Notes under the pieces: generated by a model
Seen by the model: the letters and a program-made list of their open reading frames with translations, nothing else
Told to the model about the DNA's origin: nothing
Databases searched by the model: none
In this document: piece after piece, positions 35,716-44,368 of the stretch
Layout: every line of letters begins with the position of its first letter
Numbering within the stretch: position 1 is the stretch's first letter
Position numbers and translations under genes: made by a program
Assembly (NCBI RefSeq): GCF_016107705.1
Contig: NZ_JAEHGC010000002.1
Span: 124,001 to 188,000, forward strand
Length of the DNA stretch: 64,000 nt
Source of the DNA: Neobacillus cucumis
GTDB lineage: Bacteria > Bacillota > Bacilli > Bacillales_B > DSM-18226
Direction of reading: 5' to 3'

Positions 35716-36492
35716 ATGTCCATTTTAGAAGTAAAAAACTTAACGAAAACCTTTGGAGGTCTAACTGCGAACAATGATGTATCGATGGCTGTTGAGAAAA
35801 ATTCGATTACGGCAGTTATTGGTCCGAACGGTGCCGGAAAAACAACTTTTTTCAATATGATTACGGGCGTTTACCAGCCAACATCTGGTTCCATACTACT
35901 GGAGAATGAATCATTAGTTGGATTAAAGCCGCATGAGGTGTGTAAAAAGGGAATTGCCCGGACCTTTCAAAATATCCGCTTATTTAATGAGATGGCTGTC
36001 CTTGAAAATGTTTTGGTTGGAATGCATACGCATTTAAGGGCAGGCCTCCTTGGGATTTTATTTAATCTTCCCGGGATACGCAAGGAAGAGAAGGTTTCCG
36101 AAATAAAGGCCTATCAATTATTGGAATATGTAGGGCTGGCAGATTTGCTAAATGAAAAAGCCTGCAATTTAAGCTACGGGGCGCAAAGAAGATTGGAAAT
36201 TGCAAGGGCTCTTGCTGCAGGTCCAAAGGTCCTTTTATTAGATGAACCGGCAGCAGGGATGAATCCAAAGGAAACTAAGGAACTAACCCAGCTGATTAAA
36301 AAAATGAGAGATGAATTTAATCTCACCATCATTTTAATCGAGCATGACATGAAGCTTGTAATGGAAATCTCTGAGCATATCGTGGTGCTCGATCACGGGG
36401 AAAAAATTGCAGAAGGAAAGCCGGAGGACATTCGGAAAAATCCAAAGGTTATCGAGGCCTACCTTGGGTCAGGTGCCGTTCATGCCGGATAG
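35716..36492 (+). CDS. livG: Branched-chain amino acid ABC transporter ATPase LivG
   Basis: The 258-residue product has Walker A GPNGAGKTTFF (~residues 36-46), the Q-loop in GIARTFQNIRLF, signature LSYGAQRRLEIARAL, Walker B VLLLDEPAAGM and the H-loop IEHDMKLVMEI. It powers uptake together with LivF. It starts 3 bases after livM and livF follows after 10 bases. Confidence 0.94.
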   Translation: MSILEVKNLTKTFGGLTANNDVSMAVEKNSITAVIGPNGAGKTTFFNMITGVYQPTSGSILLENESLVGLKPHEVCKKGIARTFQNIRLFNEMAVLENVLVGMHTHLRAGLLGILFNLPGIRKEEKVSEIKAYQLLEYVGLADLLNEKACNLSYGAQRRLEIARALAAGPKVLLLDEPAAGMNPKETKELTQLIKKMRDEFNLTIILIEHDMKLVMEISEHIVVLDHGEKIAEGKPEDIRKNPKVIEAYLGSGAVHAG

Positions 36493-36502
36493 GGGGAAAG
36501 AG

Positions 36503-37204
36503 ATGCTTCAATTAAATAATGTTGAGACCTTTTATGGCGGGATACAAGCTCTAAAAGGGATTGATGTTTCAGTAAATAAGGGGGAAATCGTCACCCTGAT
36601 TGGCAGTAATGGGGCTGGTAAATCAACAACCTTAAAATCCATCAGCGGACTGGCGAAAGTAAAGACAGGAAGTATTGTGTACAATGGAACGGATATTTCG
36701 AATAAACCCGCTCATGAAACAACTTTGTTGGGGATTGCTCATGTTCCAGAAGGCAGAAGAATCTTTCCAAGACTTTCGGTAAAGGAAAACCTGTTAATGG
36801 GGGCATTCTCCGTTAAAAACAAAAAGGTGATTGAGCAAAGAATGGAGAAGGTGTTTCATTATTTTCCGAAACTAAAAGACCGGCTCGAGCAAAAGGGAGG
36901 AACCATGAGCGGTGGTGAACAGCAAATGCTCGCCATTGGCAGAGCTTTAATGATGAAACCCGATTTACTCATGCTTGACGAGCCCTCCATGGGTCTTGCC
37001 CCCATCATTGTCGAACAAATCTTCGAAATCATCAAAGAACTCAACGAAGAAGGCATCACCATCCTGCTCGTCGAACAAAACGCCTACCAAGCCCTGCAAG
37101 TCGCTCACCGGGGCTACGTCATCCAAACCGGCGAAATCAAACTCCAAGGAAACGGCTATGACCTAATCACAAATGAAGAAGTGAGAGAGGCTTACTTAGC
37201 TTAA
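36503..37204 (+). CDS. livF: Branched-chain amino acid ABC transporter ATPase LivF
   Basis: The 233-residue product has Walker A GSNGAGKSTTLKSI, Q-loop IAHVPEGRRIFPRL, signature MSGGEQQMLAIGRALM, Walker B LLMLDEPSMGLAP and LVEQNAYQAL in place of the H-loop His (normal for LivF). ATG 36503 with GGGGGAAAG upstream is the start. The last ~200 bases are odd. From about 36968 to 37170 nearly every codon that can end in C or T ends in C (about 37 C against 6 T by hand count), unlike the first two thirds. A long palindrome follows the stop. Confidence 0.93.
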   Translation: MLQLNNVETFYGGIQALKGIDVSVNKGEIVTLIGSNGAGKSTTLKSISGLAKVKTGSIVYNGTDISNKPAHETTLLGIAHVPEGRRIFPRLSVKENLLMGAFSVKNKKVIEQRMEKVFHYFPKLKDRLEQKGGTMSGGEQQMLAIGRALMMKPDLLMLDEPSMGLAPIIVEQIFEIIKELNEEGITILLVEQNAYQALQVAHRGYVIQTGEIKLQGNGYDLITNEEVREAYLA

Positions 37205-37207
37205 AGA

Positions 37208-37260
37208 TAAATCGACATAATTCGGGTGGTGCCTGTCACCGCCCGAATTATGTCGATTAT
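37208..37260. repeat. Palindromic GGTGCC element, copy 1 (acts as livF terminator)
   Basis: A stem of about 24 bp is centred on GGTGCCTGTCACC, with arms AATCGACATAATTCGGGTGG and its complement (one wobble, one mismatch near the tip). It starts 4 bases after the livF stop and is followed by TTTTTG, so it can terminate transcription. Related copies lie at 50577, 53779 and 59032. Confidence 0.85.
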
Positions 37261-37388
37261 TTTTTGTTTTTGGAAAATTCCTGACTTTCATTATATTTTT
37301 ACTTTAATTCACTAGCAATTTACCACTTTATCAAACTAAAATATCGTAGTATAATTTTTACGTAATCAATTAGATGAGGTGATTTATT

Positions 37389-37457
37389 ATGATGATAACC
37401 ATTAAATATGAATTCCGTTCGATTAAGCACCATCATCGTTATCATCATTCTTGTTGA
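37389..37457 (+). CDS. Histidine-rich leader peptide before the amino acid permease
   Basis: A 22-codon frame has the good ribosome site GAGGTGAT and two ATG codons, and ends KHHHRYHHSC: five His within seven codons, plus Lys, Arg and Tyr. It lies 74 bases before a basic amino acid permease. The composition recalls the HisL leader of enteric bacteria, whose translation senses charged tRNA-His. I could not find a clear terminator/antiterminator pair behind it, so attenuation is a hypothesis. It could also be a short metal-binding peptide or chance. Confidence 0.5.
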   Translation: MMITIKYEFRSIKHHHRYHHSC

Positions 37458-37531
37458 CCGTTAACTCTATAATCATAAATGAAACTGCAAAATAAATTGG
37501 AGATTAAACATACAAGAGAGGAATTACCATC

Positions 37532-38953
37532 ATGGATAATAAAAAATGGGGATTATGGATTTTAACAACCTTTGTTGTTGGAAATATGGTTGGCGGGGGC
37601 ATTTTCATGCTTCCTAGCAATATGGCTCAAGTGGCTAGCCCTTTTGGTTCAATGGCTGCTTGGGGGATCACAGGTTTAGGCGTTCTATTTATTGCACTTG
37701 TTTTCGGAAATTTGTCTACAAGAAAACCAGAACTGAAAGCAGGCCCGCAAAGCTATGCACAAGCTATGTTCTCATCACCAAAGGCAGGACGTGTTGCCGG
37801 ATATAGCATGGCATGGGGATATTGGGCTGCAAACTGGGCAGCAACAGCCTCGGTCATCATTACATTTGCCGGGTATTTATCCACGTTCTTCCCGATTATG
37901 CAAAGTTCAAAAGTGCTCTTTACAGCAGGATCCTTTTCATTGGAATTGGGTAAATTCATTAACTTCATGGTGTGTACGGTCATGCTTTGGGGCATTCAAG
38001 CAATTTTATCCAAAAGCTTTAATGACGGCGGTAAATTGAATTTTATCGCAACTGCTGCAAAGATAATCGGGTTTGCCTTATTCATTGTCATGACTTTGTT
38101 TATTTTTGATGCTGCAAACATCGGTAATGGGAAAGAGTTCATTGATAAAGCAGGCAAGTCCGTTTTATTTGGCAGCCAAATCAATTCTGCCGCTATTTTA
38201 ACCCTATGGGCCTTTATTGGAATTGAGTCAGCGGTAATGTTATCGAATCGGGCAAAGTCACAGAGAGATGTAAAAATGGCAACCATTATTGGTTTAATTA
38301 TTTCGCTTGTAATCTATATTGGAATCACACTTTTAACGATGGGAGCACTGCCTGCAGAAGCATTAAAAACTTCACAAAAACCGCTAGTGGACGCATTAGG
38401 ACAAGTAATTGGTTCCGGAGGCGGAAAAATCATGGCCCTGCTTGCTCTTGTTTCACTATTTGGGTCAACTGTCGGCTGGATTGTCGTTAGCTCTGAAGTC
38501 CCATATCAGGCGGCAAAAGATCAATTATTCCCGGCATTTTTCGCGAAAACGAATCGGAAAGGTAGTCCAATTAACTCATTAACCTTAACAAATATCATGA
38601 CACAAATCTTTTTGTTCTCGACGATTTCCGGTACGATTTCTGAAGCCTATAATTTTGTTATTGTCGTCGCAACTCTAGCCTATTTGATTCCTTATTTGGT
38701 ATCGGCACTCTATCAATTGAAATTGGTCCTTACTGGTGAAACCTATGACACGATTAAAGGTTCAAGGGTTTTAGATGGTGTGATCACTGTTTTAGCCTTT
38801 GTTTATTCACTTTGGGTAATCAAAACCGGAACAGCGGACATGAAAACCTTCTTCTTAGGAATTGGATTATTTGTAGTAGGCTTGGTTTTATATCCGTTTG
38901 TGATGAAAAAACGGAATGTGATGGAAAAAGTAAAGGAAACAAAAGCAGCTTAA
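37532..38953 (+). CDS. APC-family basic amino acid permease/antiporter (ArcD-like)
   Basis: The 473-residue product has twelve membrane segments. It begins WGLWILTTFVVGNMVGGGIF, the helix-1 substrate motif of the basic amino acid/polyamine antiporter group, and has WAFIGIESAVMLSNRAKSQR in helix 6. Members move arginine, ornithine, lysine or histidine. A His-rich mini-gene upstream suggests histidine or another basic residue as effector. A terminator follows. Confidence 0.85.
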   Translation: MDNKKWGLWILTTFVVGNMVGGGIFMLPSNMAQVASPFGSMAAWGITGLGVLFIALVFGNLSTRKPELKAGPQSYAQAMFSSPKAGRVAGYSMAWGYWAANWAATASVIITFAGYLSTFFPIMQSSKVLFTAGSFSLELGKFINFMVCTVMLWGIQAILSKSFNDGGKLNFIATAAKIIGFALFIVMTLFIFDAANIGNGKEFIDKAGKSVLFGSQINSAAILTLWAFIGIESAVMLSNRAKSQRDVKMATIIGLIISLVIYIGITLLTMGALPAEALKTSQKPLVDALGQVIGSGGGKIMALLALVSLFGSTVGWIVVSSEVPYQAAKDQLFPAFFAKTNRKGSPINSLTLTNIMTQIFLFSTISGTISEAYNFVIVVATLAYLIPYLVSALYQLKLVLTGETYDTIKGSRVLDGVITVLAFVYSLWVIKTGTADMKTFFLGIGLFVVGLVLYPFVMKKRNVMEKVKETKAA

Positions 38954-38966
38954 TAATAGATTTCAA

Positions 38967-39000
38967 AACAGGATGACCTGATGGGGCATCTTGTTTTTTT
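38967..39000 (+). terminator. Terminator after the APC permease
   Basis: AACAGGATG/CATCTTGTT (one G-U) around a GC-rich loop, followed by seven or more T. Confidence 0.65.
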
Positions 39001-39058
39001 ATTATAATATCAAATAGTAGAGTAATTTATAGAAAATTTTTAAAATTAAAAAATATTA

Positions 39059-39087
39059 TTGACGAAGGTTTTCACTATCGATATGAT
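39059..39087 (+). promoter_or_regulatory. Sigma-A promoter of the NCS1 permease-amidohydrolase operon
   Basis: TTGACG, 17 bases, TATGAT. The predicted start is at about 39094, immediately before the shared 28-bp element. Confidence 0.75.
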
Positions 39088-39094
39088 TAAAATA

Positions 39095-39122
39095 GGAAAA
39101 TATCCATAAGTATTCCATAAAT
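39095..39122. promoter_or_regulatory. Shared 28-bp operator, copy A (NCS1 operon)
   Basis: GGAA-N14-TTCCATAAAT, starting at about +1. The same 28-base pattern occurs at the same promoter position at 43780 and 50687. Confidence 0.6.
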
Positions 39123-39212
39123 AAAAAAAGGGGGGATTGGATGTAGAAAGAACCCACTAGTAAATTTACCTCATTTCGTTGGATTCATTCAATAATAAGG
39201 GGCTGATATTAC

Positions 39213-40604
39213 TTGAAAATTGAAAACCATTTCATTGACTTTATTCCTGAAGAGGAAAGGCATGGAAGTGTCCGAAATCTATTTTCGATCTGGTTTAGTG
39301 CGAATATGCATATTCTCACGATTGTCACCGGGGCTCTTGCAATTGTATTTGGACTAAATCTCTTTTGGGCCGTGGTTTCCATTCTTTTAGGAAACCTAAT
39401 CGGGGCTATCTTTATGGCCACGCATTCCGTTCAGGGACCCAATCTTGGAATCCCGCAAATGATCCAGAGCAGGGCACAATTCGGTATCATCGGGGCAATT
39501 ATCCCGCTTTTAATTGTAGTAATCATGTATATTGGATTTTTTGCAAGTAATGCTGTTGTCAGTGCACAGGCGCTTTCAAGTGCTTCTTCCGTTCCAATTA
39601 ATATCGGAATTGCCCTTATTTGTATTACAGGGTTTATGATCGCCCTTTATGGATATGATTTAATTCACAAAATAGTTAAGTATTTGACTATTGCCTTCAC
39701 GGTCGTATTTTTCTTTGTAACGATTGCAGCCTTTCGTCTAGACCTTCCGGCTGGAAGTTGGTCACCAAGTGAATTTAAGCTTGCACCATTTTTATTAGGT
39801 GTGAGTGTTTTTGCTGCATGGCAATTGTTATATGCGCCCTATGTTGCGGATTATTCTAGATACCTTCCTTCTAAAACACCTTCATCAAAAACATTTTTCT
39901 ATACTTATACCGGAACCGTAATCGGTACGGTTTGGATGATGGTTTTGGGGGCTGTATTAGCTACCGCGATACCAAAATTTTTAGATAATCCCGGGAAAGA
40001 AGTTTCCCATCTTTTAGGTCCTATTTTTGTTCCGATTATTTATGCAATTATCATCATCGGACTTGCCGCTATCAATGGACTAAATCTATATGGAGCATTT
40101 ATGTCCATTACCACCATCTTAGAAACCTTCACAAAATTAAAGGGTACCATTCAAACAAGACTTTGGCTGATGCTAAGCTGCTTAATTTTATGCGGCGGGC
40201 TTGCCATTTGGGGAAATGGGGACTTCCTGAATAATTTCACAAACTTAATTCTTTTCCTTTCCTACTTTATGTTCCCATGGACGGCCATTAATTTAATTGA
40301 TTATTATTTTTTGAAGAAAGGCCATTATAATGTTACAGCCCTCTTTGATATAAATGGCCAATATGGAAAAATTAACTGGATTGCCGTTGGAGCTTATATT
40401 ATTGCGATCCTTTTGGAAATTCCATTTATCAACAGCTCTTTCTATGTTGGCCCGCTTGTTGATAATTTAGGTGGAACCGACCTTGCTTGGATTGTTGGGC
40501 TATTTGTACCGGTCCTTTTGTATTATTATCCTATGAAAAAATTAAAATCAAAGTCTATTTCGAACGAGCTTGATGTAAATGAACAATTGACAACCCGCAT
40601 TTAA
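39213..40604 (+). CDS. NCS1-family cytosine/purine/hydantoin-type permease
   Basis: The 463-residue product has twelve membrane segments and the NCS1 opening IDFIPEEERHGSVRNLFSIW, with ANMHILTIVTGALAIVFGLN for helix 1. GPNLGIPQMIQSRAQFGIIG follows helix 2, and YAPYVADYSRYLP is in the middle. NCS1 proteins import nucleobases, hydantoins, allantoin or thiamine precursors. TTG 39213 follows AAGGGG at 10 bases. It is co-transcribed with the amidohydrolase gene and shares its operator with the hpaCB and aminotransferase promoters, so its substrate probably enters that pathway. Confidence 0.88.
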   Translation: MKIENHFIDFIPEEERHGSVRNLFSIWFSANMHILTIVTGALAIVFGLNLFWAVVSILLGNLIGAIFMATHSVQGPNLGIPQMIQSRAQFGIIGAIIPLLIVVIMYIGFFASNAVVSAQALSSASSVPINIGIALICITGFMIALYGYDLIHKIVKYLTIAFTVVFFFVTIAAFRLDLPAGSWSPSEFKLAPFLLGVSVFAAWQLLYAPYVADYSRYLPSKTPSSKTFFYTYTGTVIGTVWMMVLGAVLATAIPKFLDNPGKEVSHLLGPIFVPIIYAIIIIGLAAINGLNLYGAFMSITTILETFTKLKGTIQTRLWLMLSCLILCGGLAIWGNGDFLNNFTNLILFLSYFMFPWTAINLIDYYFLKKGHYNVTALFDINGQYGKINWIAVGAYIIAILLEIPFINSSFYVGPLVDNLGGTDLAWIVGLFVPVLLYYYPMKKLKSKSISNELDVNEQLTTRI

Positions 40605-40637
40605 AAAAGCCTATTTTAAAAAGGAGTTAGTGGACAA

Positions 40638-42266
40638 ATGATACACGCAGATATAATTATATCAAGCAACTCTATATTTACAGGCTTGGTAGATAAGCCG
40701 GAACCAGCATCCATTGCAATCAGGGATAATAAAATTATTAGCATTGGCTCAATGAATGAAATGCAGCCATTTATAAATGAAAATACGGAAATCTATCAAT
40801 TTGAAGATGAATTGGTCATGCCGGGTTTTCATGATTTTCATCTTCATTTAATGATGGCCGGGCTGCAATTGGTTAGTGTCGACCTCGCTTCGGTTCGTTC
40901 AGAGGAGGAAGCAGTTAATAAAGTATTTAATTTTGCTATACAGAATCCGGATGAAGAGTGGATTATTGGAATGCAGTGGGATTCAAGTTATTGGGGTCCA
41001 CAGAAAATGCCGACTCGACACTCACTTGATCAAGTGATCCCGGACCGCCCTGTGTTTTTATTACATGCGGAGGGGCATTTTGCCTGGCTCAACAGCAAGG
41101 CACTTGAGGTATTACAAATTAATGAGAATACACCCGATCCAGAATTCGGTTCTTATGAAAAAGAAAATGGTAAATTAACGGGGATTTTATATGAAAATGC
41201 TGTGACCACCGCTTCCGAAAAGGCATTAAATTTTTCAAAAGAAAAAAAATCCCGGATTCTAAAAAGGTTTATGGAGGAGGCGGCTAAATATGGGATTACG
41301 TCCGTAAATGATATGTTTGCGCCATTTGATGAAGTTCTTCGGGATTATCAGCTATTAAAGGAAATGGATTTGAATGATCGTTTATCGGTGAGAATCCATT
41401 TGACCCCCGAAATAAAGGAAGATATAACCTTTGCACAAAAAATGGGAGAAGAGTTAAACTCCGGCAAATTAAAATATTCCGGTTTAAAAGGATTCCTTGA
41501 TGGGGTAATAACTGGGCACACTGCTTTGTTGTTAAAACCATATGAAGATAAACCGGGTTTTTGCGGTGAACCTGCAATGCCACCTGAAAGGGTAATCAAT
41601 TGGGTTGTGAATGCGGATCGGCAGGGGCATCGGGTTCGTTTTCATGCAGTCGGGGATGGAGCTGTCAGGCTTGCGCTTGATGCATTTGAAGAGGCACAAA
41701 AAATAAATGGGAAACGGGATGCGCGGCATACGATTGAACATATCGATATTATCGACCCAAATGACATACCTCGGTTTAAAGAACTAGGTGTGATTGCTTC
41801 CTTTCAGCCGGATTTAATTGCAATTGTGGAAAGGGGAGTATACGAAAAGCTTGTTGGTAAACAACGATTAGAATATGTTTACCCGATTCAAACCTTTCAA
41901 GAGTCAGGAGCACAAATTGCTTTTGGAACGGATACACCGATTGCTCGTTCCCTTAATCCTTTAACGCAAATCTATTCAGCGGTGACTAGAATGGATAGTA
42001 GCGGTGTGACGGTATGGAATTATAACGATTGTATCTCCTTATCGGAAGCATTGAAAGCCTATACAATTGGACCGGCCTACGGTAGTTTCAGAGAGCATGA
42101 ACTTGGGACATTAGAAGTGGGAAAGCTTGCTGATCTAACCATACTCGATCGTAATATTTTTGAAAAACCAATTGTAGAATTATTGGAGACAAAAGTGAAA
42201 ATGACAATTGTCGATGGGAGAATTGTCAGCAAAGAGATGAAAAAATCTACCCCTAAACCCGTTTAA
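40638..42266 (+). CDS. YtcJ-like metal-dependent amidohydrolase
   Basis: The 542-residue product matches the YtcJ/NfdA amidohydrolase group: the metal motif GFHDFHLHLMMAG (~residues 60-72), then GMQWDSSYWG, LDGVITGHTALLLKPY, FHAVGDGAVRLALDAF, HTIEHIDIIDP and FGTDTPIARSLNPL with the metal-binding Asp. Such enzymes hydrolyse N-formyl, amide or cyclic amide bonds. It starts 34 bases after the NCS1 permease with AAGGAG upstream and is probably the first enzyme acting on the imported compound. Confidence 0.85.
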   Translation: MIHADIIISSNSIFTGLVDKPEPASIAIRDNKIISIGSMNEMQPFINENTEIYQFEDELVMPGFHDFHLHLMMAGLQLVSVDLASVRSEEEAVNKVFNFAIQNPDEEWIIGMQWDSSYWGPQKMPTRHSLDQVIPDRPVFLLHAEGHFAWLNSKALEVLQINENTPDPEFGSYEKENGKLTGILYENAVTTASEKALNFSKEKKSRILKRFMEEAAKYGITSVNDMFAPFDEVLRDYQLLKEMDLNDRLSVRIHLTPEIKEDITFAQKMGEELNSGKLKYSGLKGFLDGVITGHTALLLKPYEDKPGFCGEPAMPPERVINWVVNADRQGHRVRFHAVGDGAVRLALDAFEEAQKINGKRDARHTIEHIDIIDPNDIPRFKELGVIASFQPDLIAIVERGVYEKLVGKQRLEYVYPIQTFQESGAQIAFGTDTPIARSLNPLTQIYSAVTRMDSSGVTVWNYNDCISLSEALKAYTIGPAYGSFREHELGTLEVGKLADLTILDRNIFEKPIVELLETKVKMTIVDGRIVSKEMKKSTPKPV

Positions 42267-42276
42267 TTCTTAAAAC

Positions 42277-42302
42277 AAGGACCTTCTGAAAGAAGGTCCT
42301 TC
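42277..42302. terminator. Bidirectional terminator
   Basis: A perfect 10-bp stem AAGGACCTTC/GAAGGTCCTT around TGAAA, between convergent genes. Confidence 0.75.
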
Positions 42303-42303
42303 G

Positions 42304-43605
42304 TTATTCATTATTAACATAATAGATTTTTCTAGGTCTGCCCTTTGAGGTAGGTGCCTCTTCACCGATGATTTCTGCAATTCCCTGTTCAACCAACCCG
42401 TTAAGAATTCTACGGGCATTTCTTGGTGTCATCTTCAACCAGTCAGCGATATTCGCCGCTGTAATCGAGTTTGTACCTAAGCGTTTTTGGACTGATAGTA
42501 TCTTATTGAACGTAGTGATGGTGATTCCGCTATCTTTCAGTTTATCCCTCATTTCCTTGTTATCCGTTCGATAGCTATATGTAATATTTTCCCCTTCTTT
42601 TAAAGGACCTTCGATGGTTCCATTTGTATCTACTAAAAAGGCCGAGAAGGAGCCGTAATTTAGGGCATGATTTAAGGCCAATCTGGCATTCTCCTCCGCT
42701 GCCAGTGCAGAATCCCCATAGCCAATGCCGATATTCGCAGGTAAATCGGTTATTAGAGCTAATTCCTCCAGGAGGGAAGGTATTTGTTGACGTGAATCGT
42801 GTAAAGAACCTCTTGTTGAAAAAATCATAAATGTACCCACACCAATCGACATAAACGATCCTGAAATGGATTCGGAAAAATTTAAAACGGCTGACTGTAA
42901 TTCCAAGTTCAAGCGATGAAGATCATAGGACACGGTGTGGAAATCGGATTTTTTCTCCATTCTTTGTATTTGGATTAGCAGTGCAGCAATTTGTGATTGT
43001 TTAAAATGCAGCATCTCCCACTGCTGAATGGCCTTCTTCAAGGTTTCGCGAATATTACTTCTAGTCGGCGTCACACGATAGACAGGCATGCCTTGAGAGC
43101 GAAGCGTCTCGTAGATTGAGTACAGACAGGTAACACATAAATTTACTTTGCCATTATTAAATAATTTTTGATGAAAGGCCAAAAGGTCTTCGTGGGGAGT
43201 ATCGTGTAAATATTCGTGAACATAAACTTGGTCGCTTGATATCCCCAAATCACGGTAGGTTTCAATCACATCACGTTCTGTCAGCATATCAATACTTACC
43301 CGTTCAAGACTTGCCCCGTCCTTATATCCGATTTCAACGAGTGTCTTAGTTAAACTCGCTCCATCCAACCCAAGGAAAAAAAACGGCTGATTTGTTCCAC
43401 TTTGTTGTGCAGCGTTATAAAGGCCTGGTCCCGCAAAAATCCATAAATCTGTCTGATGCTGATTTTGCCGCATGATATTCGTTACTTCTTCCATATTTTG
43501 GTATGTAAACGGAATTGCTTCAATTTGGTCATTATATTCAACGGCAATGTCGCAGATTAATTGAACAAAATCACTTGGTCCAACAATACCGGCTCTAGGT
43601 TTCAA
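42304..43605 (-). CDS. Transcriptional regulator with a central nucleotide-cyclase-like domain and C-terminal winged helix
   Basis: The 433-residue product has an N-terminal ligand-type domain starting KPRAGIVGPSDFV, a middle region with SISGSFMSIGVGTFMIFSTR and GIGYGDSALAAEENARLAL, and a C-terminal winged helix (TAANIADWLKMTPRNARRILNGLVEQG). The middle resembles GGDEF-like or archaeal GTP cyclohydrolase III folds. TTG 43605 is chosen because GGTGGTGG ends 5 bases upstream; TTG 43644 has no ribosome site. It is divergent from hpaCB. It is the natural candidate to bind the shared 28-bp element, though this is inference. I do not know a named family. Confidence 0.75.
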   Translation of the reverse strand: MKPRAGIVGPSDFVQLICDIAVEYNDQIEAIPFTYQNMEEVTNIMRQNQHQTDLWIFAGPGLYNAAQQSGTNQPFFFLGLDGASLTKTLVEIGYKDGASLERVSIDMLTERDVIETYRDLGISSDQVYVHEYLHDTPHEDLLAFHQKLFNNGKVNLCVTCLYSIYETLRSQGMPVYRVTPTRSNIRETLKKAIQQWEMLHFKQSQIAALLIQIQRMEKKSDFHTVSYDLHRLNLELQSAVLNFSESISGSFMSIGVGTFMIFSTRGSLHDSRQQIPSLLEELALITDLPANIGIGYGDSALAAEENARLALNHALNYGSFSAFLVDTNGTIEGPLKEGENITYSYRTDNKEMRDKLKDSGITITTFNKILSVQKRLGTNSITAANIADWLKMTPRNARRILNGLVEQGIAEIIGEEAPTSKGRPRKIYYVNNE

Positions 43606-43723
43606 AAAAGCCACCACCAATTCATGAACTAAATATATTTCCAAGTAGTTACATTATAGCAATTCAGCACACCATTCGTAACTATTAATCATTCTTGAAA
43701 GAATATCCGAAAAAAACAAAAAG

Positions 43724-43738
43724 AATTTTTTGAAAATT
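43724..43738. promoter_or_regulatory. Candidate CodY box at the hpaCB promoter
   Basis: AATTTTTTGAAAATT matches the CodY consensus AATTTTCWGAAAATT at 14 of 15 positions and ends 3 bases before the -35. It could control hpaCB, the divergent regulator or both. Confidence 0.55.
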
Positions 43739-43741
43739 CAA

Positions 43742-43770
43742 TTGACAATCATTTCTAATGTTTGTATAGT
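43742..43770 (+). promoter_or_regulatory. Sigma-A promoter of the hpaCB operon
   Basis: A perfect TTGACA, 17 bases, TATAGT. The predicted start is near 43777. Confidence 0.8.
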
Positions 43771-43779
43771 GTTAATAAA

Positions 43780-43807
43780 GGAATACATTAGGAATAATTC
43801 CGTAAAT
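43780..43807. promoter_or_regulatory. Shared 28-bp operator, copy C (hpaCB)
   Basis: GGAA-N14-TTCCGTAAAT at about +3. It contains an inner palindrome GGAATAATTCC. Confidence 0.6.
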
Positions 43808-43827
43808 AGTTGAAGGAGGAAAATGGA

Positions 43828-44325
43828 TTGAAGGAAAACGAACTTTTGCCTTTAGTAGATAAAGAGAGATTTAGGAATGTCATTGGTCATTTTGCCAGCG
43901 GGGTGTCCATTATTACCGTTAACCATAATGGAGTGGATTTTGGAATTACAGCAAGCGCAGTTAGCTCACTATCATTAGAACCTCCGATGCTGCTCGTTTG
44001 TGTCAACAAAAGTACAGGAACTTGTCACGCAATCTCAGACGAAGGATCCTTTACCGTAAATATTCTTGTCGAAAATCAAAAGGAATTGGCCTTAAAATTT
44101 GCTAGAGCAAATACGGACAAATTCAATGGTGTTTCCTTTAATTATGGAGAGCTGGAAAATCCCATTTTAACTAACACGCTTGCGCAGCTAGAATGCAGGG
44201 TTGTAGAAGAAGTTACAGGGGGAACGCATTCCGTATTTCTTGCGGAGGTTGTGAAAGCACATGCCGAAGAAGGCGAGCCGCTTGTCTATTTTAGAGGAAA
44301 ATTCGGTCAATTTTTGGAATCATAA
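43828..44325 (+). CDS. hpaC: Flavin reductase component (HpaC type)
   Basis: The 165-residue product fits the short-chain flavin reductase family: FRNVIGHFASGVSIITVNHNG at the N-terminus, FGITASAVSSLSLEPPMLLV in the flavin-binding region and GTHSVFLAEVVKA with LVYFRGKFGQ at the end. It reduces FAD or FMN with NAD(P)H and passes it to the HpaB partner encoded next. The reading frame starts earlier, but TTG 43828 is used because AAGGAGG would otherwise lie inside the gene. The promoter carries CodY and 28-bp operator sites. Confidence 0.88.
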   Translation: MKENELLPLVDKERFRNVIGHFASGVSIITVNHNGVDFGITASAVSSLSLEPPMLLVCVNKSTGTCHAISDEGSFTVNILVENQKELALKFARANTDKFNGVSFNYGELENPILTNTLAQLECRVVEEVTGGTHSVFLAEVVKAHAEEGEPLVYFRGKFGQFLES

Positions 44326-44368
44326 TCATTAATCTATTAAACCTATGAAAAATTAAGGAGGAATTTAG

